A stretch of 6,202 nt of DNA from Gammaproteobacteria bacterium (GCA_028282045.1 JANQIS010000008.1:1-6202), one strand, 5' to 3'; numbered from the stretch's first letter, positions 1 through 6,172 are shown. A program made the numbers and translations. Notes: a model not told the origin generated them from the sequence alone.

Positions 1-145
1 CATAAAGGTGTTGTTTTTCTGATTTGTGTCAAGAGTAAGTCAGGCACGTGCTTTCTACAAGGGAGTGATAATGCACTGCCACTAAGTAGTCGATGCTCAT
101 TAACCAAAATGCTTTGTACACCCAGTTAAGCGCTTTTACTTGAAG

Positions 146-174
146 TTGATGAGAATACACTTTTGTACTATTAT
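146..174 (+). promoter_or_regulatory. sigma70-like promoter of the Xre-RES operon
   Basis: A -35 box TTGATG (146-151; 4 of 6 to consensus) is followed by exactly 17 bases and a -10 box TATTAT (169-174; 5 of 6). Transcription would begin near 181, giving a leader of about 42 bases before the antitoxin ATG at 223. The -10 lies inside a palindrome, which fits repression by the antitoxin. Seen: the boxes and spacing. Inferred: that they are used. Bases 1-145 upstream show no gene, only an 8-base palindrome GCACGTGC at 44-51 and a TTTGTAC at 113-119. Confidence 0.6.
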
Positions 175-181
175 AAGTACA
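164..181. promoter_or_regulatory. palindromic operator candidate over the -10 box
   Basis: TGTACT (164-169) and AGTACA (176-181) are perfect 6-base inverted arms separated by 6 bases, and they cover the -10 hexamer. Antitoxins with an Xre-type HTH usually bind palindromes in their own promoter, alone or in complex with the toxin, and repress the operon. The position would block RNA polymerase directly. A further TTTGTAC at 113-119 matches the left edge of this site (162-168) and could be an accessory half-site. DNA binding is inferred. Confidence 0.5.
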
Positions 182-211
182 TAAATGTATTTTCTGTCCG
201 TGTGACTCAAT

Positions 212-216
212 AGGGA
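212..216 (+). promoter_or_regulatory. ribosome binding site of the antitoxin gene
   Basis: AGGGA lies 6 bases before the ATG at 223. It is clearly better than anything in front of the toxin gene, which would favour more antitoxin than toxin, as is usual in such operons. Confidence 0.6.
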
Positions 217-222
217 TATATT

Positions 223-621
223 ATGGCACTAGCACAAACTTTCCAATATATTGACGAGGAACACTCAAGGCGTCTTACTAAAATGATTATGCGCCTTTTT
301 GAGCACTGGGGCTTAACTTATGAGGAACAGTCACAGCTTTTAGGTATGTCGACAAGAACAAACACAAGCATAAGTAACTATAAGAAGGGCAATCGCAGCA
401 TTAGATTCAACCGTGATAATTACGATAGAGTGCGCTACCTATTATCAATTCATAAATCCTTATCGACTATGTTTCCCCACAATAAAAAACTTGCCTATGC
501 CTGGCCTAAGACTCCTAACAAACGCTTTAACGGGCAAACACCTGTAGAACTAATTGCTAATGACGGCTTTATCGGGTTAGTCAATGTCCATAATTATCTA
601 GAGCATTATATGAGTCACTAA
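223..621 (+). CDS. Xre/MbcA/ParS-type antitoxin of an Xre-RES toxin-antitoxin pair
   Basis: Predicted DNA-binding antitoxin of 132 residues that neutralises the RES toxin encoded next to it and represses the operon. Residues about 16-76 form a helical, HTH-like part that includes the turn LLGMSTRTN (39-47) and a basic stretch around SNYKKGNRSIRF (51-62). Residues about 78-130 resemble the MbcA/ParS/Xre toxin-binding domain (formerly DUF2384): a helix ending in MFP, then AYAWPKTPNKRFNGQTPVELI with its W, PN, F, G and P pattern, then a final helix ending NYLEHYMSH. Length is typical of the family. In known complexes the C-terminal tail plugs the RES active site; that is family knowledge applied here. 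The start is set by the AGGGA ribosome site. The stop TAA is separated from the toxin ATG by one base. Codons are AT-rich compared with the genes to the right, suggesting acquisition by transfer. Confidence 0.85.
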   Translation: MALAQTFQYIDEEHSRRLTKMIMRLFEHWGLTYEEQSQLLGMSTRTNTSISNYKKGNRSIRFNRDNYDRVRYLLSIHKSLSTMFPHNKKLAYAWPKTPNKRFNGQTPVELIANDGFIGLVNVHNYLEHYMSH

Positions 622-622
622 T

Positions 623-1330
623 ATGTTCAATTTCATCGATCAAGTTATAAATTACAACGATGCAGTATACAGAAATGTAATTGGTATTGATCTTGATAAT
701 AACAGTCCCTTTTCTGATCTCAGTGATGACCCGCAAGATTGGAAAGATGCCCAAATCGCTATTGATTTTCATAATCGTTTTACCGCCACTGAACTCCAAT
801 ATAATGCTATTGAATGGGTTTTTGACCGTCAGAAATGGGAAGAATCAAGGTTTACTGATGGATCATTTCCTGTTTGGTATGGGTCAGCAGAGTTAGAAAC
901 CTCATTTTACGAAACAGCTTACCATTGGAGGCAATTCTTAGCTGACAGTCCGAATTTGCTTAAAATATCCGGCTCAGAGCCACTAGAAATCACCAGAACC
1001 GTGTTTAACACCAAGTGCCAGACCACTTTAATTGATTTGCGTAACAAAATAAAAGACCACCCGTTTCTGATAGCAAAAGACTCATACCAAGACACTCAAA
1101 GCTTAGGATTGAAGTTATCGCAGCAAGGAATACCAGGATTGATTACCCTATCTGCCAGATGCGATGGTGGCCAAAACCTCGTTATATTCAATCAGCAAAG
1201 TCTTGAGGCATTATCACATCAGGGTGATTATCTCTATCGTTTAGACATTAGCACGCCGAATATTATCGAAGTGTACGAGCTTGAAAACGAAAAGCACATG
1301 ACGACGATAAAGCCTAATCAGACTCAATAA
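623..1330 (+). CDS. RES-domain toxin, predicted NAD+ phosphorylase/hydrolase
   Basis: Predicted toxin of 235 residues. Characterised RES toxins (MbcT, ParT, Res) destroy NAD+ or modify a target using it, stopping growth unless bound by antitoxin. The core looks complete: VYRN near the N terminus (15-18), SRFTDG (75-80) with Arg76, VWYGS (84-88) with Tyr86, the helix ETSFYETAYHW with Glu97, and SLGLKLSQQGIPGLI (160-174) leading into SARCDGGQNLVIF (177-189) with Ser177. Arg, Tyr, Glu and Ser at these places correspond to the family's substrate-binding and catalytic residues. Length matches the longer RES toxins. The ATG follows the antitoxin stop after one base and has only a poor ribosome site, so translation is probably coupled to the antitoxin. 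No frameshift or truncation is visible, so the toxin is probably active. Whether it is a phosphorylase, a hydrolase or an ADP-ribosyltransferase cannot be told from sequence. Confidence 0.85.
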   Translation: MFNFIDQVINYNDAVYRNVIGIDLDNNSPFSDLSDDPQDWKDAQIAIDFHNRFTATELQYNAIEWVFDRQKWEESRFTDGSFPVWYGSAELETSFYETAYHWRQFLADSPNLLKISGSEPLEITRTVFNTKCQTTLIDLRNKIKDHPFLIAKDSYQDTQSLGLKLSQQGIPGLITLSARCDGGQNLVIFNQQSLEALSHQGDYLYRLDISTPNIIEVYELENEKHMTTIKPNQTQ

Positions 1331-1372
1331 TATAAATATTTTTATCTGATAGCAGTTACAGCAACTTTTCTA

Positions 1373-1378
1373 TATAAT
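1373..1378 (+). promoter_or_regulatory. -10 box candidate for the 66-codon ORF
   Basis: A perfect TATAAT sits 29 bases before the ATG at 1408. No convincing -35 box is found 16-18 bases upstream (TAGCAG or neighbours), so the promoter may be weak, activated, or a chance match in AT-rich DNA. It lies 43 bases after the RES toxin stop. No hairpin with a T-run separates them, so read-through from the toxin-antitoxin operon is also possible. Confidence 0.35.
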
Positions 1379-1395
1379 AAAAATTAACGATAATC

Positions 1396-1401
1396 AGGAA
1401 G
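1396..1401 (+). promoter_or_regulatory. ribosome binding site of the 66-codon ORF
   Basis: AGGAAG stands 6 bases before the ATG at 1408, close to ideal spacing. It is the main reason for treating the short ORF as translated. Confidence 0.5.
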
Positions 1402-1407
1402 ATTATT

Positions 1408-1608
1408 ATGAATAACTCATGCAATCCAGTTTTGTTTGCTAATGCACTACGCACCATTGCGGCGGGTTCAAGCCGTCAGCCAACGCGTGCAATACATGAT
1501 CTGGGCTTTACCATCTTGTGTGGCAACTTACCTCAAGTCATTCAAGCCCTGACCCATGCATCACCGGCTGGATTGTCGGATACGCCATGCTTACGTACCG
1601 GCTACTAA
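1408..1608 (+). CDS. hypothetical 66-residue protein, possibly truncated
   Basis: I do not recognise this gene. Support comes from a good ribosome site (AGGAAG, 6 bases from the ATG), a TATAAT upstream, and a GC content near that of the housekeeping genes (about 55% in the 60-base line 1441-1500, hand counted). The protein starts MNNSCNPVLF, has a basic middle part (SSRQPTRAIHD) and a mildly hydrophobic stretch (LGFTILCGNLPQVIQAL), and contains three Cys. There is no signal peptide and no clear membrane helix. The last dozen residues (GLSDTPCLRTGY) look unlike a natural protein end. A second frame, open from 1500 to a TGA at 1653-1655, encodes a hydrophobic piece beginning ITGWIVGYAMLTYRLL at 1560. 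The ORF could therefore be a frameshifted remnant of a longer gene. It converges with the antiporter gene. Confidence 0.4.
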   Translation: MNNSCNPVLFANALRTIAAGSSRQPTRAIHDLGFTILCGNLPQVIQALTHASPAGLSDTPCLRTGY

Positions 1609-1660
1609 GCCCCATGCAGAAACCACAAGCTATTGCACGACATTTTGGCAGATGATGTGC

Positions 1661-1693
1661 TGCTGTTGTTACAGTACACCTGAAGCAACAGCA
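1661..1693. repeat. inverted repeat between convergent genes
   Basis: TGCTGTTG (1661-1668) and CAACAGCA (1686-1693) form a perfect 8-base stem with a 17-base loop. Read as + strand RNA, one G-U and one more A-U pair extend it to 10. It lies 6 bases beyond the antiporter stop and 53 bases beyond the 66-codon ORF. Neither strand has a T-run after the stem, so it is not a standard rho-independent terminator. It could stabilise the 3' end of the operon transcript or be a remnant. Confidence 0.35.
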
Positions 1694-1698
1694 ACGGC

Positions 1699-3486
1699 TT
1701 AATCTGCTACCACCAAGCTCATTAACCGCCAGTCACTAGCTAAAACGACTGGCTCTTCTGTGTGAACCACATGCAAGCGCCCCTTGGGATTAATCGCAAA
1801 CAAGGGCAGCACTTCGCCTTTTTGTGTGTGGATGTAACTATCCAGATTAAAGCTTTCAGTGATTCGAGTACTTTTAATCCGCGCACCGGCTTTGACATAA
1901 TCTAACAATTGTTGGTAGTGGGCAGTATCAGCAAACAGGGTTAAGCCATCATGACGGTGGGCAATATCGTGTTTTTCACTACTGGCTGGTGTTGGTAGGC
2001 TAAATACCTGGCTGCGGCCAAACTCACGCTGATAACGGACACAAGCCAGACTGTTCACTTCTGGCGTGGGGGCCAGGCCCAGCAAGCGGCCAATGCCGAC
2101 CAGATCTAGCTGGCGATCAGCATGCTCTGACACCGGATTGCCATAATAACAGCGCAATCCGGCCATACGCGCCTGGTGGACATCAGACCACGTGGTATCG
2201 GATAAAATCACATCAAATCCCTGCTCCTGTAATGCCTTGCCAATCAAACGTGCCACAGGATTGGCACCAATAATTAAAAAACCACGCGGATCAGGCGAGG
2301 CTACTTTGAGCAACTTAGCCACATAGCGGGCCGTAGCACTTTGAAATATCACTGTGCTCATAATCAGCAGGAAGGTTACCAGCACCAATTCATTGGCATT
2401 TGGCATCCCGCTCTGTTGTAAGCGTAAGGAAAAAATCGCTGCCACAGCCGCTGCCACAATCCCACGGGGCGCTATCCAAGCCAGCAAGGTTTTCTCTCGC
2501 CAGCTAAGACGGCTTTTTAAGGTACATAACATGACACTGAGTGGACGCACCACAAACTGCAGTAACAAAAACAAAATAGCAGTGGGCAGCCAGACATGAT
2601 CCAAGAAAGTAAAATCAGTACGAGCAGCTAAAATAATAAATAAGGTTGATATCAACAAAATGCTCAGATGTTCCTTAAAATCGAGCACATCCTCAATATT
2701 GGTACCAGGCATATTACTCACCACAATGCCCATCAAAGTCACCGTTATTAAACCGGCACCTTCGACACAAGCCTCACTGGCAACATACAAAATCAACACC
2801 ATGGCCAGGGCAAATGTGCTGTTTAAATAATCCGGTAACCAGTGACGGCGAATAGCAATTCCCAATATATAACCACCGATAATCCCAATGGCAGCGCCAA
2901 TACCAATAGTGCCGAAAAAGTGCCATAAGATACTACCCCACAGCTCATACTGGTCAATCGCTACGATGGCGCTAAATACCAATACTGCCAGCAAGGCACC
3001 GATCGGGTCGATCAACATGGCTTCCCAGCGAATAATTGAGGTGAGACGACTATTAGGGCGCACAGTACGCAACATGGGTATAATCACTGTGGGCCCACTG
3101 ACTGCGGAAATGGCGCCTAACAATGCTGCCACAGACCAATCCATCGCTAACAGCCAATGAGCACACAGTGCTGTTAACGCAGCAGTGAGCACTATGCCAA
3201 TTGTCACTAGATTACGTACCACATAGCCGTGTTCTTTAACCTCATGCCAACGCAGGGATAAACTGCCCTCAAACAAAATAATAGCAACCGAAAGCGACAC
3301 GGTTGGCAGCAGCCAATGACCAAACAATATATCCGGATGAAACCAACCCATCATCGGGCCAACAAAGGTGCCAACCAGCAATAAAAACAAAATAGCCGGC
3401 AACTTCACCCACCAGGCGAACCATTGGCAGGCAATCGCCACGCCGACCAGCCCTGCGATCAGAGCCATGTTAGTGACAAGGATCAT
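1699..3486 (-). CDS. CPA1-family cation:proton antiporter with C-terminal RCK-like domain
   Basis: Inner-membrane antiporter of 595 residues, expected to exchange Na+ or K+ for H+ in pH and salt balance. Residues about 7-385 hold roughly 13 hydrophobic segments. Family-like motifs are KLPAILFLLLVG (28-39), LFEGSL (71-76), AVSGPTVIIPMLR (128-140), RWEAMLIDPIGA (153-164) and APRGIVAAAVAA (339-350). Asp160 within LID occupies the place of the CPA1 ion-binding ND pair, with Ile instead of Asn; Arg341 is the conserved Arg of the late helix. Residues about 401-470 resemble an RCK/TrkA-N nucleotide-binding fold: FLIIGANPVARLIG (403-416), then ILSD with Asp430 ending strand 2, then YYGN (447-450). 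The remaining cytoplasmic tail may be a TrkA-C-like lobe. This architecture suggests gating by NAD(H) or another ligand. The ion cannot be told. It is the third gene after coaE and mnmC, starting 42 bases after the mnmC stop. The ribosome site is poor for both possible starts (Met1 and Met7). Confidence 0.85.
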   Translation of the reverse strand: MILVTNMALIAGLVGVAIACQWFAWWVKLPAILFLLLVGTFVGPMMGWFHPDILFGHWLLPTVSLSVAIILFEGSLSLRWHEVKEHGYVVRNLVTIGIVLTAALTALCAHWLLAMDWSVAALLGAISAVSGPTVIIPMLRTVRPNSRLTSIIRWEAMLIDPIGALLAVLVFSAIVAIDQYELWGSILWHFFGTIGIGAAIGIIGGYILGIAIRRHWLPDYLNSTFALAMVLILYVASEACVEGAGLITVTLMGIVVSNMPGTNIEDVLDFKEHLSILLISTLFIILAARTDFTFLDHVWLPTAILFLLLQFVVRPLSVMLCTLKSRLSWREKTLLAWIAPRGIVAAAVAAIFSLRLQQSGMPNANELVLVTFLLIMSTVIFQSATARYVAKLLKVASPDPRGFLIIGANPVARLIGKALQEQGFDVILSDTTWSDVHQARMAGLRCYYGNPVSEHADRQLDLVGIGRLLGLAPTPEVNSLACVRYQREFGRSQVFSLPTPASSEKHDIAHRHDGLTLFADTAHYQQLLDYVKAGARIKSTRITESFNLDSYIHTQKGEVLPLFAINPKGRLHVVHTEEPVVLASDWRLMSLVVAD

Positions 3487-3528
3487 GGCTGAACCAAAAC
3501 GAAGTATTGTCGTTAGCTTAGCAAATTT

Positions 3529-5463
3529 TTATTGTCGCTTCAGCGCTCTCACCCAAAACCGTGCCGGATGTATTGCCTGATAAGTAGCTAGACTCACCGG
3601 CAAAGGCTCACCCAGCATTTGGCAAGCAATATTTTCCGCACACAATGCAGCCGATGCCAGCGCCTTAGAACCATGCGCCAGGTTAACCCACAAACCTGAT
3701 AGATACTGTACAGGTGCATACTGGTTCGCTGACTTACCATGGCGCAGGACAGCATAATGCTGCTGCATCCAGGCATAATCAGGCAATGCTCCTACGATAG
3801 GTAAATGATCTATCGTAGTAGCACGGCAAGCTACACGTCCTTGATAAATTTGCTGCTGCAAATCTTGCGCCAATGTCGGACTGACTTGGGCTAATTGACT
3901 GAAATTCTTAGCATGATCAGCTTGTGTGAGCGCGGTATTGCCATCATGACGGTAGGTAGCACCCAATACATGTTGCCCATTAACCGCCGGCGTAAGGTAC
4001 GCTGCTGCATCCAAAATACAGCGCAGGGCCTGACTGTGCTGCGTTGCCGGAGCCAAGGTAAGCTGACCGGGCGATTGGAAGATAGGTAGATGTTGGCTGT
4101 GAACAAACTGCTTTGCAGCAAAGCTATTGGCAATCACTACTTGATCAAAAAGATAATGGTTACCAGCCTGATCTTGCAATTGCCACCTCATATCACACTG
4201 GTTTATTGAAGCGATGGCCGTATTACCATGCACTTGAATACCTGGATGCATTGCCCATTGCCGGCACAATGCCGCCGGCTGGCAATAACCCACCCAAGGC
4301 AGCCAAATGCCGCCGGCACTCACTTCAATACCACACAGTTCTGATGCTTCAGCCGCGGTGATTGCGCGTACACAATCAGGCATTAGTCCACGCGCCATGA
4401 TACCTGAAAAACGTTGTGCCAGACGCGGTATGGCCGCCAGATGTACCATGCCGCTTTGTTGATAGAACACCCCCGGCGGAATCAGGCGTTGGGTATACAA
4501 AGCACCCGGCGTGAGTAAAGCATCCACACTATTAAGGTTGGCTGAGAGCTTTCCGTGAATCAAACTCAGTGGATTGCCTGAAGCGCCTTGAGCTAGCTGA
4601 GACTCTGATTCAAATAAATTCACACTGATGCCGCGCCACGCTAAAGCTTGTGCTGTAGCACACCCTGCCAGGCCACCACCAATCACGGCCACCGATTCAG
4701 GCTTAGCTGGCGCTGGTAATTGATACCGGGGTGGCAGAGATGGGGTAGCTGATCGACCACGATACACTGCACTGAGCATCTCACGCTTGTGGGCAAAACC
4801 AGGGCGTTTTGTCACTTCAAACCCAATAGCGGTTAAATCACGGCGCACCTGGCCGGCAGCAGTAAAGGTTGCTAAGGTGGTTCCTGGTTTAGCATGTCGG
4901 GCTAGTTCTCTAAACAACGCTGGTGACCACATCTGTGGGTTCTTACTCGGGGCAAAGCCATCCAGATACCACGCATCCACTTGTCCAATGAGTTCAGTCA
5001 ATTGTCGTTGTGCATCACCCCACCACAGGGTCAGCGTGACATCATTAAAATGGCAGCGGTGTGCACCAGGAAATGCTAAAGGGTATTGTGCAATAAGCTG
5101 CTCTGAGAGCGGCTGCAGCTCAGGCCAATAACTCAGTGCCCGACGTAAATCTGCCGCAGATAAGGGGTCGCATTCCAAGGCAAGATAATGTAAGCGCCCG
5201 CCAACAGGTTTATAGCGTTGCCATTGTTGCCAGGTGGCCAGAAAGTTTAATCCGGTACCAAAACCTGTCTCACCGATGACAAAAACCTTGTGTGATTGCC
5301 ACCGCCGCGGCAGGTCATTACCCTCTAAAAAAACATAGCGTGCTTCATCCAGGCCCTTATCCTTCATGAAATACACATCATCAAAGTCTTGTGCTACCGG
5401 CGTATGTGACTGCCAGTCAAGCCGGGCATAATGGATGCTTGTTAGCGGGGCAGTTGGCGCCAT
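3529..5463 (-). CDS. mnmC: bifunctional tRNA 5-methylaminomethyl-2-thiouridine biosynthesis protein MnmC
   Basis: Fused cytoplasmic enzyme of 644 residues (E. coli MnmC is 668) completing mnm5s2U at the wobble base 34 of tRNAs for Lys, Glu and Gln. The C-terminal FAD-dependent half removes the carboxymethyl group from cmnm5s2U, and the N-terminal SAM-dependent half (MnmD) methylates the resulting nm5s2U. N-terminal half, about 1-235: DFDDVYF (26-32), SAM loop GETGFGTGLNFL (64-75), acidic Glu97, DAWYLDGFAPSKNPQMW (163-179), FTAAGQVRRDL (200-210) and GFAHKREML (222-230). C-terminal half, about 255-644: dinucleotide-binding IGGGLAGC (261-268), Glu285 ending strand 2, ASGNP (294-298), CRATTIDHLPIVG (546-558) and the closing AHGSKALASA (596-605). 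The usual GSRG of that last motif is GSKA here. The ATG at 5463 lies inside the end of coaE (22-base overlap), so translation is probably coupled. The upstream partners MnmE-MnmG are not in the window. Confidence 0.96.
   Translation of the reverse strand: MAPTAPLTSIHYARLDWQSHTPVAQDFDDVYFMKDKGLDEARYVFLEGNDLPRRWQSHKVFVIGETGFGTGLNFLATWQQWQRYKPVGGRLHYLALECDPLSAADLRRALSYWPELQPLSEQLIAQYPLAFPGAHRCHFNDVTLTLWWGDAQRQLTELIGQVDAWYLDGFAPSKNPQMWSPALFRELARHAKPGTTLATFTAAGQVRRDLTAIGFEVTKRPGFAHKREMLSAVYRGRSATPSLPPRYQLPAPAKPESVAVIGGGLAGCATAQALAWRGISVNLFESESQLAQGASGNPLSLIHGKLSANLNSVDALLTPGALYTQRLIPPGVFYQQSGMVHLAAIPRLAQRFSGIMARGLMPDCVRAITAAEASELCGIEVSAGGIWLPWVGYCQPAALCRQWAMHPGIQVHGNTAIASINQCDMRWQLQDQAGNHYLFDQVVIANSFAAKQFVHSQHLPIFQSPGQLTLAPATQHSQALRCILDAAAYLTPAVNGQHVLGATYRHDGNTALTQADHAKNFSQLAQVSPTLAQDLQQQIYQGRVACRATTIDHLPIVGALPDYAWMQQHYAVLRHGKSANQYAPVQYLSGLWVNLAHGSKALASAALCAENIACQMLGEPLPVSLATYQAIHPARFWVRALKRQ
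3792..3818. repeat. perfect 9-base inverted repeat inside mnmC
   Basis: CTACGATAG (3792-3800) and CTATCGTAG (3810-3818) are perfect inverted arms with a 9-base loop. They encode part of the conserved TTIDHLPIV segment (549-557) of the FAD half. The mRNA could form a hairpin here. Codon choice alone may explain it. Confidence 0.4.
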
Positions 5464-6026
5464 AGCTGATCAATGCGCTGTTGTAATGTAATAAGAGTAC
5501 CATGATTTTCAATGACTTGATCACTCAGGGCACGGCGCTGAGCATAAGTGGGTTGCGTACTGATAATAGCGTTGGCTTGCACCGCATTACACTGATCACG
5601 TTGCATTAGGCGTCTAACCTGTAACGTTTGGGTAATCTCAACAGTCCAGATGATATTTAATGGATAGGTATTGCGCTTTCGTAACAGCGGAATTACTACC
5701 ACAATTACTCCATCCAATTGAGAAATCAGCAAACCGACCTCGCGCCGGATAGCTGGGTGAAGCAATGCCTCCAGCCATCGACGCTCAACCGTATTTTGAA
5801 AAATGTGCTGACGTAATTGAGCGCGGTCTAACTGCCCGTTAGGCAGCAATACCTTACGGCCAAAGTGTAAGACAATCTGCGCCAGATATGCTGATCCTCG
5901 TTGCACGATATTTTTTGCAATTTGGTCAGTATCAATCACGTGAGCACCATGCTGTGCCAGTAATTGCGCTACGGTAGATTTACCACTGGCAATGCCGCCG
6001 GTAAGGCCGATAACTATTCTTGTCAT
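5442..6026 (-). CDS. coaE: dephospho-CoA kinase
   Basis: Cytoplasmic kinase that phosphorylates the 3'-hydroxyl of dephospho-CoA with ATP, the last step of coenzyme A synthesis. With the start chosen the protein has 194 residues, close to the usual length of about 200. It begins MTRIVIGLTGGIASGKST, with the P-loop at 10-18. It has the family's DTD (32-34, normally DxD), then NGQLDRAQLRQHIF (63-76), LLHPAIRRE (88-96), IPLL (112-115), RLMQRDQ (139-145) and the closing SDQVIENHG (168-176), which matches the usual AD.VI.N.G. After PLL the family normally has a Phe/Val-Glu pair, but here it is RKR, which is odd. The frame stays open upstream to an ATG at 6155, adding 43 residues unlike any CoaE. 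I reject that start because the P-loop must lie near the N terminus and a promoter candidate sits between the two starts. The ribosome site is weak. First gene of the operon with mnmC. Confidence 0.93.
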   Translation of the reverse strand: MTRIVIGLTGGIASGKSTVAQLLAQHGAHVIDTDQIAKNIVQRGSAYLAQIVLHFGRKVLLPNGQLDRAQLRQHIFQNTVERRWLEALLHPAIRREVGLLISQLDGVIVVVIPLLRKRNTYPLNIIWTVEITQTLQVRRLMQRDQCNAVQANAIISTQPTYAQRRALSDQVIENHGTLITLQQRIDQLWRQLPR

Positions 6027-6065
6027 ATTGGTACTTAATACATCGCTTGATTCATATAAGGCCAC

Positions 6066-6094
6066 TGTATAACTACCATTAAACAAGCTGTCAT
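6066..6094 (-). promoter_or_regulatory. promoter candidate for the coaE-mnmC-antiporter operon
   Basis: Read on the - strand, ATGACA (6094-6089; 5 of 6 to the -35 consensus) is followed by 17 bases and TATACA (6071-6066; 4 of 6 to the -10). Transcription would start near 6059 and leave a leader of about 33 bases before the ATG at 6026. That excludes the upstream ATG at 6155 from this transcript. Only sequence similarity supports it. Confidence 0.4.
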
Positions 6095-6154
6095 CTACAC
6101 TGATCCGGCAATGCCAATCTATATTAAGGTAGCCCTGGTTTACAGTCTCCATCA

Positions 6155-6172
6155 TATTATCATCTGATAATA
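6155..6172. repeat. inverted repeat upstream of coaE
   Basis: TATTATC (6155-6161) and GATAATA (6166-6172) are perfect 7-base inverted arms around a 4-base loop. The stem is AT-rich and has no T-run beyond it, so it is a poor terminator. It could be a protein-binding site for the operon lying about 60 bases above the promoter candidate, or chance in AT-rich DNA. Outside it, 6173-6202 shows nothing beyond a short GGTA-N4-TACC at the very edge. Confidence 0.3.

Noticed and set aside
1..32. Divergent gene starting with ATG at 3 on the - strand with TTGACA at 32-27
   Set aside because: Only one codon is in the window, there is no -10 at the right distance and no ribosome site.
581..799. 72-codon - strand ORF across the antitoxin-toxin junction
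   Set aside because: It overlaps two well-supported genes and has no ribosome site or recognisable product.
2354..2599. Short + strand ORFs within the antiporter gene (also 2888-3160 and 3368-3580)
   Set aside because: They are antisense to conserved membrane helices and show Ser/Thr/Ala-rich composition typical of shadow frames.
1945..3953. 14-base match GCCATCATGACGGT in the antiporter (1945-1958) and mnmC (3940-3953)
   Set aside because: Each copy encodes Arg-His-Asp-Gly in the same phase, in unrelated proteins, with no similarity in the flanks; probably coincidence.
4268..4317. Direct repeat AATGCCGCCGGC at 4268-4279 and 4306-4317
   Set aside because: Both copies lie in the mnmC coding sequence in GC-rich Ala/Gly/Pro codons, with no further copies; chance is enough.
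4787..5131. 114-codon + strand ORF
   Set aside because: It lies wholly inside mnmC on the opposite strand, whose frame is confirmed by family motifs along its length.
6027..6155. Long start for CoaE giving 237 residues
   Set aside because: The P-loop of CoaE lies close to the N terminus; the added 43 residues look unlike the family and a promoter candidate lies within them.
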